Part shown: piece after piece, positions 1-12,200 of the stretch
How positions within the stretch are numbered: the stretch's first letter is position 1
Layout of the letters: each line of letters begins with the position of its first letter
NCBI GenBank assembly: GCA_030248065.1
Contig: JASAMV010002279.1
Coordinates: 1-64,000, forward strand
Reading direction: 5' to 3'
Source: Rhynchonema sp. JSB1_4
Lineage: Eukaryota; Nematoda; Chromadorea; Monhysterida; Xyalidae
DNA: 64,000 bases
The notes under the pieces: generated by a model
What the model was told of the DNA's origin: nothing
Databases searched by the model: none
What the model saw: the letters and a program-made list of their open reading frames with translations, nothing else
Made by a program: the position numbers and the translations under genes

Positions 1-23
1 AATCATACCATATTGCATTACAG

Positions 24-1491
24 CCCTGATCGGTCGATCGCGCAGTGTGTCACACGAGACCACCAGTCTGCATTCTGTGACGTCATCAAGTGTGAAACAT
101 CACCGAGCTCAATGGCAAAACAACGGTGTCAACAACAACAATGTGTCAGGCAAAGACAGACAGTTTGAACATTTGAATGAGGAAAACAATCATCATGTTC
201 AAAATGGACAACAGCTTAGTGATAGGTAGGTCGAAGTTGGAGTACGGGTGAAACAGAGGTGCCAAAGAATATTCATAAAACGGCAGGGTGAATACAGACG
301 CGTTCCTATGTTTTTAGATTGTGTAAGCGACCCTATTTGTCCCCGAGTAAATTTAATGTCAATACAGTCTACCCTCTCTATGGTGAACAATTTTAGTCAG
401 CACAATTAGAGGTACAGGCCGGTCTGGTTTGGTCTACCGCTTATTTTTCATGCCCTGAACATCCTACATACGGTGACTGAAAATTCCGTGGTTAGTGATC
501 ATGTCATTACAGGGAAAACGTCAAATGCACTCAAGTGAACCATTACCCAACATATTCACATTGTTGCAGTGGGTTCAGTTGTGCTCATATTGAGTCCCAA
601 ACATCGCGTGTGGCCAGCAGTGGCGTGCAGTCTACCAGCTCATCACCTGATTTCACAAATGCACACAACGGAAAACAAGTGTCCAGGCAAAGGTGATGCT
701 TAACCACTTTCACAACCTGTGTTGTGTTGTAGCCATCTATGGGTAGTTCGGGTTTGAAAGTACTGCTTTTCCACGAATTTCATAAATAAGGTTTGGCTGA
801 TGTTTCAGAAATGGAAACAACGGTCACACGGCCGATTCAGAGTCGTCAAGTTTGGATAGTATGGAGCTGGAGCACGACTCTGACACTGGAATGGTATGTT
901 TTCTCTTCCCATTTCTTGTAAAAATACAAATCAAGAGAAAGTCATCGTCATTCATTACGACTTTCAGGAGAGCATGTCAAGTGCGGAGGCCGCTGGCAAC
1001 ACGAAACAATCGCACATACTGCCCTGTTACTCGGAAGATGGGGATAACTGTGATCATACGAATGAAGCCGAAGGTGCTGAATGTTTTTCAAAACAAAATC
1101 TTTTTATAATTTTATGGTACAATACCTGCGCATGATCGGTGAGAAACGCAATTTATGATTTTCCAGAATATCGCAAGCTCGAACACCTGATCGGCGAAAT
1201 GTCGAAGCTGAAATGCGAAAAGAACGATCTCTATCGGCAGAATGCGGTTGGTTTTTACATTTTTTTGTAAACTTTCCTGAAAGATACTGAAGATCCCCAT
1301 TTCAGACCTGTAAAACCGACATCAAGAAGTTGAAAGATCGCGAGAATCAGTTATCGACCGACCTGCAAGCTGCAAATGATGAAATAATTCGATTAAAGTT
1401 GATGCTAAGTCGCCGATCCACTGCCAGCTCACACCCACACGTGCACAGAAAGCCGATGTTGCTTGAAACATCGCAGGATTGTCAAGTATAG
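24..1491 (+). CDS. 3' end of an unidentified protein with C-terminal coiled coil (partial)
   Basis: Six exons join in one frame at 24-225, 570-692, 809-893, 968-1073, 1167-1246 and 1306-1491. Each is bounded by AG and GT, and the last ends in TAG. The visible 259 residues are the C-terminus; the 5' part lies outside the window. The first exons are low-complexity, rich in Ser, Asn and His, and contain a basic-Ser motif RSRSVS near the start. The last two exons encode a heptad-like charged helix of about 65 residues (from LEHLIGEMSKLKCEKNDL to DEIIRLKLMLSRR), followed by a short Ser/His-rich tail. That layout resembles the ends of many cytoskeletal or small-GTPase regulators, but I do not recognise the family and assign no function. 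The gene converges on Sin3. Confidence 0.72.
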
Positions 1492-2005
1492 TGCTGCACT
1501 TCACTCCCAAACTTCGTCGCATTTATTACACTACATTTTATTTGTTGTTTTTGTATGCGTGTACATAAACAGATTTATTATCATTTGATGAGGGTACCGT
1601 TTAGTCGCTGATACGCTTATTGTGATCCGGCTATTTTCTTTTTTATTTTATTTTTGTGCGCGCGACCTTTCTGTTTGGTGGACTGCGAGTTGCTTGTTTG
1701 TTTGAAGCGATTCATTCTGCCGTCGCAAACTGCTATATGTAAATCCATCCAAATGTATGCATTGTTGTGACTCAAATGTGCAAATATCGTGACATGGATA
1801 TTCTTTGTAACATATTTTTGTACTTATCTTGTTCCCAGAGAAGGCACTTTTACCAACAAAACTATTTCCTCTCGAGAAAACTGTGAATTCAAGAATTTTC
1901 GAAAAAAGTATAAATTGCTGAAATTTCATTTGTATTCAGGATTTCAGTGCTTTTTACCACGTGTTATCATACAGTTGCATGCGAACCCCCACAACTAACG
2001 GTATC

Positions 2006-2011
2006 AATAAA
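2006..2011 (+). terminator. Polyadenylation signal AATAAA of the first gene
   Basis: AATAAA about 515 bases after the TAG at 1489-1491 is the first good signal downstream, so the 3' UTR would be about 0.5 kb. Confidence 0.5.
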
Positions 2012-3235
2012 GGATGATCATGTAAGTTAAATATGAATTTCGCTAATGGACTTTTTCGATTTGCACTGTGTTTTATTCTCGAATTCACAGTTTTCTCGAG
2101 AGGAAAAACAACAATAGCTCCTGAAAATCCTGCCTGACTGAAAATCGAGGAGCTTTTCACACAAAAAAAGAGTATCAGTTTCAAATTTCTCTCGTATGAA
2201 AAAAATAAAAACAAAAAATAAACAAACGGCACACACCACAGCAAAACTCTTATAATAATAATAATAATAATATTAAATTATAGGAACCAGTATATAAAAG
2301 ACAGCGAAAAGTAAGTGTACGTACAGTTTTATGTACATGTGATAATAAAAGTCCATTTGAAGATTTAGATTACACACTCGTATAAGTCGATCGAGATAGG
2401 TGGCGGTGGAGAAATGAGAAACGTGTCTTGAGAGAAAAAGCTTGGGACAAGAAAAATTCACACATTTGAAAAATAATGATTTTGCTGTAATGCCTGCTTC
2501 TGTACTTTATGCAGCACCGGTATTGGGGGCGCAAGTTGCTGTCACTAAAAGGACTTGTCAAATTTCATTCAAGGTTGCAAGACGAAAAAACGGAGAAACT
2601 TCAAGCAAAAAAGATAAATACAAAGCAGAGCGCAAATAAAATACACCGAAAAACACAGAGAAATAATTTCAATTTGCAATAAAAGAATTACAATTTATTA
2701 CTTATTCACAACAAAAGCAAACGCGCAGCGTTCAAATTCTCATCAATATATTATAATAAAAAAATAATCGAAAGCAAGAGAAAAGAAAGCGAAGACACCT
2801 CTACTGTACAAAACGGGTGTGAAACGCGGGACAACATCAAAACCTCTCGGTCTTGAAAAATATATACAAACGCCGCAGCCAGTCAGCCGAACAGAGTATA
2901 ATTATCAACAATTTTCAGTAATTGTCTGCTATTATGAAAATATAAATACTGGAATCTGCATTTGTTGTCGCTAGAGCGGAGAAAGGACAGAGAGAATTGC
3001 AACAATAGTTCATACATTGGGAAGATTAGCGGCCCCTTGATTGAAACGCGCGATCACGACAGAGTTTTGGTCACACATAAAAATTATGATTGATCGATTA
3101 GAACACTCAGTTGAGTTATATAAATGGATCTTGACCAGAAGCATAGCTGGCAAGTTTCCTCGACAAAATCAGGATTTGAGATCAACCTCTCCAGTGCCGA
3201 GCACTCCTAATCAATCAATCGAGAATTCACACGCA
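2012..3235. other. Intergenic / 3' UTR region between convergent genes
   Basis: This AT-rich stretch has a short (TAA)n microsatellite near 2252-2271 and no open frame with splice support. TTTATT at 2694-2699 is AATAAA on the minus strand and is the likely end of the Sin3 transcript, so about 2700-3235 is probably Sin3 3' UTR. Confidence 0.5.
2694..2699 (-). terminator. Candidate polyadenylation signal of Sin3
   Basis: Minus-strand AATAAA lies about 540 bases downstream of the Sin3 stop codon (TGA, complement of 3236-3238). No closer minus-strand AATAAA was noticed. Confidence 0.4.
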
Positions 3236-6200
3236 TCACCGTTCGCTGCTGGCCTCCGACCGATTACTGGTTCCCGAGCTGGGCCTCTTCGTTTCGGTGG
3301 TATACCTTTTCGCAGTGAGGTATTCGAACCCTTGCATTGTCCACACCACCGCACGCGATCTGACCGTTTCGTGTCCCTGGCCACGCATCCACTGTTCATG
3401 CAACTGGGTTAATTCCTCGGCTGCCCGTTCTGTTTCGTCACTGTTATGGCACAACTCGGTCCACCTTCGTTCGTGCCATTTGCTGAATCGGGCGCGACGC
3501 CGGGCCGCGGTTGATCGGTGCTTCTGCAGTTGTGGATAATATGCTTTCGGCTGTTTTCGCGCACCAGATGACATGACCATGCTCGTCGCCAAAAACGACC
3601 ACGAGACTACATTCAATAATATCTACTCCGTCGTCCGCGAAGAGCGTAACAATACGTTCCGACCTCATAATTTCTGAATTGTAACGAAAAAAAGTGCGAT
3701 AGTGTGGTTTAAACCTATCGTTTGTTCGCAACTTTTTACTTGTTTTCATTTTCGCACAAGATAACTACCATCGCAGCAAGCAAACCAGATTCGCATCGCA
3801 TACTAATGAGGAGCGAGAAACATTTTGAGGCATAAATCACAACCCGCCTTGCAAATTATCTTGTAAAACTCAGTCCGAAACACAAAAATGGTTTTTCTTT
3901 TCAAACCGACCTCTTTCGCCTTGCCAGGTGCGCGATGCCTGCGCATGACAAACGCCGAATTCTTGACAAATCCCAGTCTCGCACCGGTAGCGGTGTCCAC
4001 CACCATTTGCAACGAATCGTCACTTAATAGTGTTGTCGTGGTATCCCGCCCCGGCTCAGACATGGACCTGGCACTAGTGGTCGGCTTTTGATCGTTTTGT
4101 TCATCGGGTGTCTCGTTTTTGACAAAGTTGTTGTCGCCAGGGGAGGATTTTTCTGATTTCTTGCTGCCCTTCTTCTCCGGCGTTGACTGAATGCTGCTGG
4201 TGCTGGGTTTGATGTCCGGCTGTTCATTACGACACGCCCGCACGTGGCTAATGTTTCTGGAGAATATGTACGTGGTGCAAATTTTATCTCCAAATGCTGC
4301 TAGATGCACAACGTATGCAAACGTTTTGTGGAAAGGCGATTCGTAAGAAGCTCCGATTGAAGTACAATTGTACAAAAGACGGCCGTTCAACCAACCTGGC
4401 CATAAACCTCGGCCTGTTCCTGAGCGCCAGCGCCACTTCCTTGATTTGCTCTTCACTTTCTCTCGTATTGTCTAACAAATGCTCGAAATATTTCACGTAA
4501 CACGTCACTTTTGCGTCATCGTCGTCCGCTGGAAACGATTCTGGGATTTTAGGAATCGAAGGATGAAGATTAGAATCGAAAGATTAGAATATTTGTCAGT
4601 CTATCCGGAACTTAGCGGCAGATTGTAGCAGACCACAACATCGTTCAAAAGTATTCACGTGAAAACGTTAAGAGTTTCGCCTGACTTCGGCGTAACCCGT
4701 CACGTGTATTTGTACGTGTAATTCATGAAAGAACAACAAAATTGGTTGGTGAATTGCAGCAGTTACTGAAGCAATTGTCGGTCAAGTGATCGCGCCGACG
4801 TCCGTTTTTAAAAAAATTGGTCAAAAATGTTTCTCTTAGTTCGTATAAAAATTTACGGTTTCGTGACTTAGCTCAGTAGTTATGGCATAATTCACGAAAT
4901 GCAGAAATATAATGAAAGAGAAAATCATCCCATGTATAGTCTATTGATTAAATATCGACATAGTGTTGTAACCCCATGCAGGCAAATTTGGAGCGGGTTA
5001 GGTAAACACAAATGTTTCACCCTTGCCAACACAGGCTGTTGGATTAAACATCAGTCATTTTGGTTGGATGGCAGACCACGTGGTTTTATGTCATACAGAA
5101 CCACTAATGTTGAATGCCAGCAGCCTGTGTTGGCAAGGGTGAAACATTTGTGTTTACCTAACCCGCTCCAAATTTGCCTGCATGGGGTTACAACACTATG
5201 TCGATATTTAATCAACAGACTATAATCATACCTTCATCTTCATCATCTTCTGGACTGTCCGTGTCCAGCAGTTCGAATGTCATTTCCGATGTGTCGTGCA
5301 GCTGAAAATAAATACCAAAAATATACCTCAGTTTTCTACCAAATGTGATTGAATTGTGCGGCATCATGGTTGCTGGTCGCCCACTTCGACTTCGTTGACA
5401 AGATTCCAAAAAGTTCACAAAAACAGTGTCTTAAATCAAGAAAAGCGGAAATCTTTGCCGAAAATTAGACAAAACCCCCAACCCCAACTTACCATATAAA
5501 TCTTGAAACAATTCTGATCGACCATCAGCGTTTCAGCACATTGTTGATAGTCGTTCTCAGCTTCAGCCCTCAACACCGTGTTGTACGGCTCGCAGCCCCC
5601 ATCCACCGTACGGGTAAACTTGTCGTACGCAGCCAGACACGACTGGTTGAGTTCGTCGGACACGATCGTTTGCAACTGCAAATGTTTGGGGGGAATAACG
5701 GCGTTTTTCTTCACGAATTCACTGACGCGAGCAAGCAATTTCAAAAAACTATCAATCACATATTCATTTGACAGCGAAACATTCCCGAGCCTGCCATGTG
5801 CTGCAAAAAGACTGCAGAGCTGCAAAATCAATGCACAGTCAAATGTTGTCACACATCTTCAAAGTAATATTGTCACAGGAAATAGTGACAAAACAATAAT
5901 TTAGTGTTGGGATCAATCCGCAATGAATAATACCCCGTAAGCTGGGCTGGATACTAATCTTGTCATTCTGCTTGATAGTTGGTAGTGATCATCATCAAAG
6001 CTGTCCCCAGCACGTTACTTTGACAAGATAATTATTGCAGCAGTCGCCAAATTGCTCCATGCAAAAGACCAAAAAAAACAACGCGCAGTCCAACCTGTTT
6101 GACCATAGTGGGAATGAATCTGTCCATTGTGAACGCGAGGAATGCCTTGATCGTGAACATCTCTCTGAGTTCGTCCTCGAACTGGCTCGGATCAATTTGG

Positions 6201-9200
6201 CCATCCAACAGATTCTTGATTGATTGCAACAAATGCGAATAGCACTTCTCCGGCAGCACTGATGCTGCAAAGAAATTATTACTCTGATTACATTATACGC
6301 TCTGATCACCTTAAAATTGGTTGTCGCATCAGAGGAACTGATCTGAGTTCAAATAGCGCAAAAGTTGTTCCGCACATTATACACAGTGCCTTACGCAAAT
6401 AACCTGAAGGGGTATCCAAAAAGGTGCTCTCAAATCAAAACGAAACAAAGCACCCGAACCAAAACGAAATGTTTTGATGGTGGCGCATGCCGAGGTCCCG
6501 GGCATCGGCTCTAATTATTGTTTATCAGTTGGAATTTTAATGAAAAAAATCACGCGCTTCAAAAACGTATCGACCAACATTTTCTGGCGCATTTCAGCGC
6601 TTCACTGGCGGGCAGCGCGCTGCTGGGCCGTTTATTGTTCATCTCTTTGTCCTTCAAATTGTTGAACATCATTGTGTTATTGTTGTCGCTGTACAGACCT
6701 GCAGCAACATGATGGTGGTTGGTGCAAAAAAATTACAAATGGCACTTGTGACGTGACAATTCTTAGCTAATTGTTAGATTAGCTACGACCAGACCCGTGC
6801 AATACTCGCAGGAGGGGGAGGGGGCAAAATCCCCCTTAATATTTATGATCAGCGCCATCGATTGCCCCTAATCACACACTTTCAAACAATTCGGGTCGAT
6901 AAATGTTGATCCCCAACAATTTCCCCTCGATCCATCCTGTACTGAATTTTGGGAGCACGAGTGTTGCACATGTCCGGTTACGACTGCATCAGGGAGCACT
7001 GCGACAGGCAGCTGCGACTTCTAAACCGAACGACTAAGATGTTGAGGCTACACCAGAACCCAATTGGAAGCATTATGCGAGCTACTCATCTTCTCGCACA
7101 AGATAGCACAAGAATAAATGTTTCCACAGTCAGAAATGAAAACGTCGAAGTTGCTTTTAGAGCTTGCCCAGGGGTGCACAAAGTAACTACTCTAACTCTA
7201 TTATTAAGTCAGAAAATAAAACGAAAAGCTGATGAAAACCCTCAAAACGTCTGCACGTACCAGTGGTATGCTGTTGTTGATGCGCGTAGCGCTTCAATTG
7301 ACACAGCCGATCACAGAGTATCTGATGTAGACGCAAGAACACATACCATGAGTTCGTGCCGAATAACAGCGAATAGTGATTGTACGACTGGAACAACACA
7401 AAACAATATTGCGTCAGAATTATCGGAAACTGTGTCAGCTTGTATCTTTTATGAAAGCATTTTGATGACAAGATAAACGCCAACCATTTTTGATTGTCCA
7501 GACGGCGGCCTCGAGGTGGAAGCCTTCTGTTCCGTGCTGTTCTCCTTCTTCGTTCCTCCACCGCTGTTTTCTCTTTTATTCATTGCCGCACGCTTCGTGC
7601 GTTTCATCGCTTCTTCTTTGTCCGATTGATCGGTTCGATCTGATAAGATTCAGAAGACCTTTACATTATAAAAACGAAAGAAAATTTTCAGTAAATAAAT
7701 TCCTCCACTCACCATCGGTGGAGGAAGACGGGTCGTCGTCATCATCAGACAGTTGTTCACGATCCAATCCGAACAAGTCCGGCAACATTTGTCGAATGAT
7801 GCGCTTGATTTTCGATTTCTCTTCTTTTTGCATTCCTGAAAAATATATTATTGACGTTGTTCAGTTTTGACTAAATTTACATACCATGGCACCTAAAAAT
7901 GGAACCCGGCACCGAGATTTTTTGAGTTTAGGAACGCCTTCCTGGCACCTGGGTCTCATTTGAACAAAAAGCTAGCGGAGCAGCATGATACAAACGTCCT
8001 AGTTATCAACGAGGGAAACATCAGCCATCAATCAGACCAGCTGCACATCCCTGTTGAACTTCCATAATAACAATGAACTCTCGCTGTAATGAACGGCTCT
8101 TTCGTCCCAAATTTTGTTTCGATGTGTATCAGCACCCCATTAGAATGAATCATTGACAAAACAAGAGTCATAATGAGGTGATGACGGCCGCAAATGCCCG
8201 TCCCATTTCTCAAAACAAGGGGTTGACTGTGACCAATCTCACCTCAGTGACTCTCGAAGTTACAGAAAAAACCCTAAACGAATAAAGAAACCTACCGGTC
8301 TGTCGTCTGACATGATGAATCAACAAATCTGCAACATCATAGATCAACTGTTGATCAGCGGGATATCTGAATTGCAAATGGGGTCCGTTGATTGATTCGG
8401 CGTCCTCCGTCGTTTGTTCGAGCCGCTCGCGACGCTGCAACGACAAACACACTGAGAAAAGAACTGGCATCAGCGACAGAAATGTTTGCGATGTTCGATA
8501 TAGAATTGCGGAAATTAATCGCGCGCGTAGTTCGATGTGAAAAAGACATTAATATACCAGCCCAACAGAATGAAAAGAAAATGTTTTCCATATTCGATAT
8601 GACAGAAACATCTGTTGCTTGTAAATTAGTGTCTCTCATTTTCCTTGCTTAAAAAATCTAACAAAACTAAAAATCGAGTAGATCACCTCATCGTAGAGCG
8701 TTTCGATTTGATTGAGTAACGCTTTAGATTTCAGCTGCTTTTGATCGTTTTGTTTGGAAGTTTGTCCCTGAGAACAACAGAACAAAGGTAAATCTGATAT
8801 ATTTCTGAACAAAAAAAACGATAAAATTCAACGAAACCTGATGATCAAGTGACTTGAGATAGTATTTATCGTTCTGCTCGCGCCATATTTGGTTGAAGTT
8901 CTTCTGCGCCTCGCGCCACTCGACGTCTTTCGACTTCAATCTGCAAGCAAACAACAGAAAATGTTGTCTGACATTCGGGAAAAATCAACACCCTAACAAT
9001 ATGAAGACAGAATCATATTCGGTGCAATACGATGGGGGCGGTTCACCAAGACAACAGGAGAGAACAAAAAGATTTCACTAACTTGTGATAGACTTGCATT
9101 ACTAGTTTGCAGACTTAGTTTTATTGAATGGAAACGAGTACATCAGGACGATCGGGGGAGATAATGACAAAAAATGCTAACAAACATTCGGACTGAATCG

Positions 9201-12200
9201 AAAGAAGCAGCTGAGCCAAACTGATAAAAAGTTGCAACAGCGCACACCTTTTCAACACCAACGGCACAGCAACGGTGGGGTTCCGTTTGAGTCCGACAAT
9301 GATATCCGCCGATTTCTCGCCGTAAATACGTCGCAACGCCCGTTCGAATATCGGCGCCGGCATACGACCGCCAAACGAATCGCCCATCTTCTCCATATCC
9401 TCCGGTGTCAGTTTCTTGATGCGTTTCTGCAACGCCTCGAGCACCAGAATCGCGGAGTAGTTGGTTTCGATCACGATGTCCAGCTGAATCATGCAAAATT
9501 CTTTGTAGTTTACGTTTGAACTTCATAATTGTTGTTGATATTCATTTTCTTTCGCCAGTATGAACTGAGCTGACGGTTATTGGTTCCCCTTTGTCTCGTT
9601 TATACAGGCGGGTAATCAGTATCACTTGAAATGGGAGAGCGAATGGAAAAAATGCTACATGATCTCACCAAAACACTTGGCGGTTCCCATTCCCAACAAA
9701 TCCTAGCTCGACTGAAATAACTGAATTGATCTGGATCAAATGTCACTTACTTCAATCTGCTTTGTGCAGAAAAACAGAAATTATAGTGTTTCCTGTTTTT
9801 CTTGGTCCAAGGAAACGCGCGGGCCCGTGTTATAACTGAACTTCTAGTTGAGGTCGAGATTACAATTTCGATTAATCAGGCAGCTGGCAAAAACTTGTCA
9901 AAGTTTGCCTGTGGAATCTAACAACAATGTTTCACATGCTCGCTGTGAGCTTTGCACGTGTGCGCTGCCAGCATGTCAATGAAACATTTCACCATGTTTG
10001 CTGCTGAGTGTCGTGCTTGGATTAACAAGGACACATTCTTAATCTCTTTCATTGGTTTCTGAAATTTCGACCCCAAACTGGAGTTGAGTTATAACGTGGG
10101 GTAGCTTGTTTCCTTTGACTTGCATAAAAAGGAAACACTATACCTCAACGAACAAACCTCAAATCGCTCATCCTCCGTTCGATATATGAATTCCTCATAC
10201 GTTGTCTTCTTTGATGACACACACCCGGTATCACCCTCTGACCAGGACGGGAATGACACCCAGATATCGTTTAGCACCTGCAATATTCAAAACGAAGTTT
10301 TGAAAAATAAAATTTGACAGAAAATTTTTGAACGCAAGAAGCTCGAAACCGGCGCATCAAAATATAAAAATCAGCGATACATACCTCTTTACACAGTTCC
10401 GTCCTGCCACTGCACACCGGTTGCTGGTAGGAGGCGGGCAGGGCTCGATAGCTAACACCGTGCTGCTTGCATGTCGTGTAATCTACGGGAAATTTTTCTT
10501 GTTTTCGAGAAATATTCCCATTTTCATCAAAAACCTAAAAACACTGTAACATTAACAAGCAACATAAAAAACAAATGCTCACCAATTTGCAACGCCAAGT
10601 CCGAGTTTATATGCTGTGCAGCTCGTTCCTCCACGTTTTTGTGCGTGATTATGTCCGAATATCCATTGCGCTCATCGCAACCCATGAAATCCTTCAGCCA
10701 TTGAAGTAGATCGGCACGACGGCTGCAAGAATAGAACAGAATTTGACGATAAGCTCGAATACATTTTATGCATCCTGTTTCTCTGCTTTCCTTCACAGGC
10801 AGACCACACATAGTTACTTTTTATGAGTATGCTATGAAACATATACAGTATAAACTGCAGTGCTGTAAAACAATTCTACGCAATTCCAGCGAAAATCTTT
10901 TGGGAAACGGTGCTCAGTGCAGCAATAACATGGTAAATAGTACAGCAACGAAGAACAAGTCTCTAAAAACAACTAAAATTAGTCAATCAAACAAAAAAGA
11001 CTCACGATAAAAACGGTTGGACCATATCGATGAGTTCCATTTTCGACACGAGATCCTGATTGTACAAGGCGAGACATCGCAGAAAGTTGTCGTAAACGAC
11101 ACGATCGTTGTTGCACGCGACACGACGTACTTTGTCGAAGAACTCGTACTCAACCATTGTGCCGAATTTGGCTGCGTCCGTTAGCGGTACGTCGTAGGAT
11201 AACTCGACCAGACCGCGACGTGGAGATTTCTGCAAAGCATACACTTGAATATGATTCATCTTTGCGCTCTGGTAACAGCATTGGCATCTGGGACATTGGT
11301 TGACGATTATGTGCATGTGACCATCAGTGTTGTTCCTGGTCCGGAGGGGGAACAGGCGGCACCTCCACTTTTTTCGGAGGTCGAACAGACGTACCCCCTC
11401 AGGGGGGAGAGGGGAGAAGACCCATTTTTGAGGAAAAGTTATTTTCGACGTCGAAAATTTGACCTGTTTTTGCCGCTTTTTGAAAACAACTCAATAAAAT
11501 CGCTACTTTGGCGATTTTTTTGGCAAAAATTGACGGAAAAATCAGCCATTTTAGGCCTAAAAACGCCTATTTTAGGCCTAAATTTCCCTATTTTAGGTAA
11601 AAATTGGGGGGGGGGCAGGCGTACCACGGAGCGGGAACAGACGTACCCGAGGGGAACCCCTCCCCCAGGACCGCAGGAACTACACTGGTGACCATTATTG
11701 ACTCAGCGGCCGTCACTGCAACGGATTTACATGTGCCAAATATACGCCATTTTGACCGCTGCCCAAATTTGGCTCGGAAAAATATCAAAAGAACGGTTTT
11801 TTCCGAAAGTAAAACGTTTTTTTTCAGTAAATATAGTTTTCCGAAAAAATTGCAACTATAACAAGATGTACCATAGGGAAACATCCCGTCGCCCTTGACC
11901 AGGCCGAGTCCCAACTAACCCCTCCCGAATTATCCTTTGTTGCCCGTTTTCCACCTACATTCACCGGAGATCCAGGCCGTTTGATGACGCGCGGTGCTTC
12001 CTGACTTCGTGGCTCACCACCGGGTGGAATAATGGGCTGCGGTGATGCGGATACCTGTTTGTTGATGGGAAAGCTAAGTGTGACCTTTTTAGAAGTTGAG
12101 ACATTGAGCAAGCTTTTATGCTGCTTGTGAAACACAATGAAATCTCTATCGGACCTTTTTTACACAGATCACATCAAACTTGTATCAAAACAAATAAAAC

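Noticed and set aside
11701..11910. Coding extension of Sin3 beyond 11920 toward the intron hAT element
   Set aside because: A good GTTAGT donor at 11919 and correct phase to the PAH3 exon make the open frame beyond it intronic.
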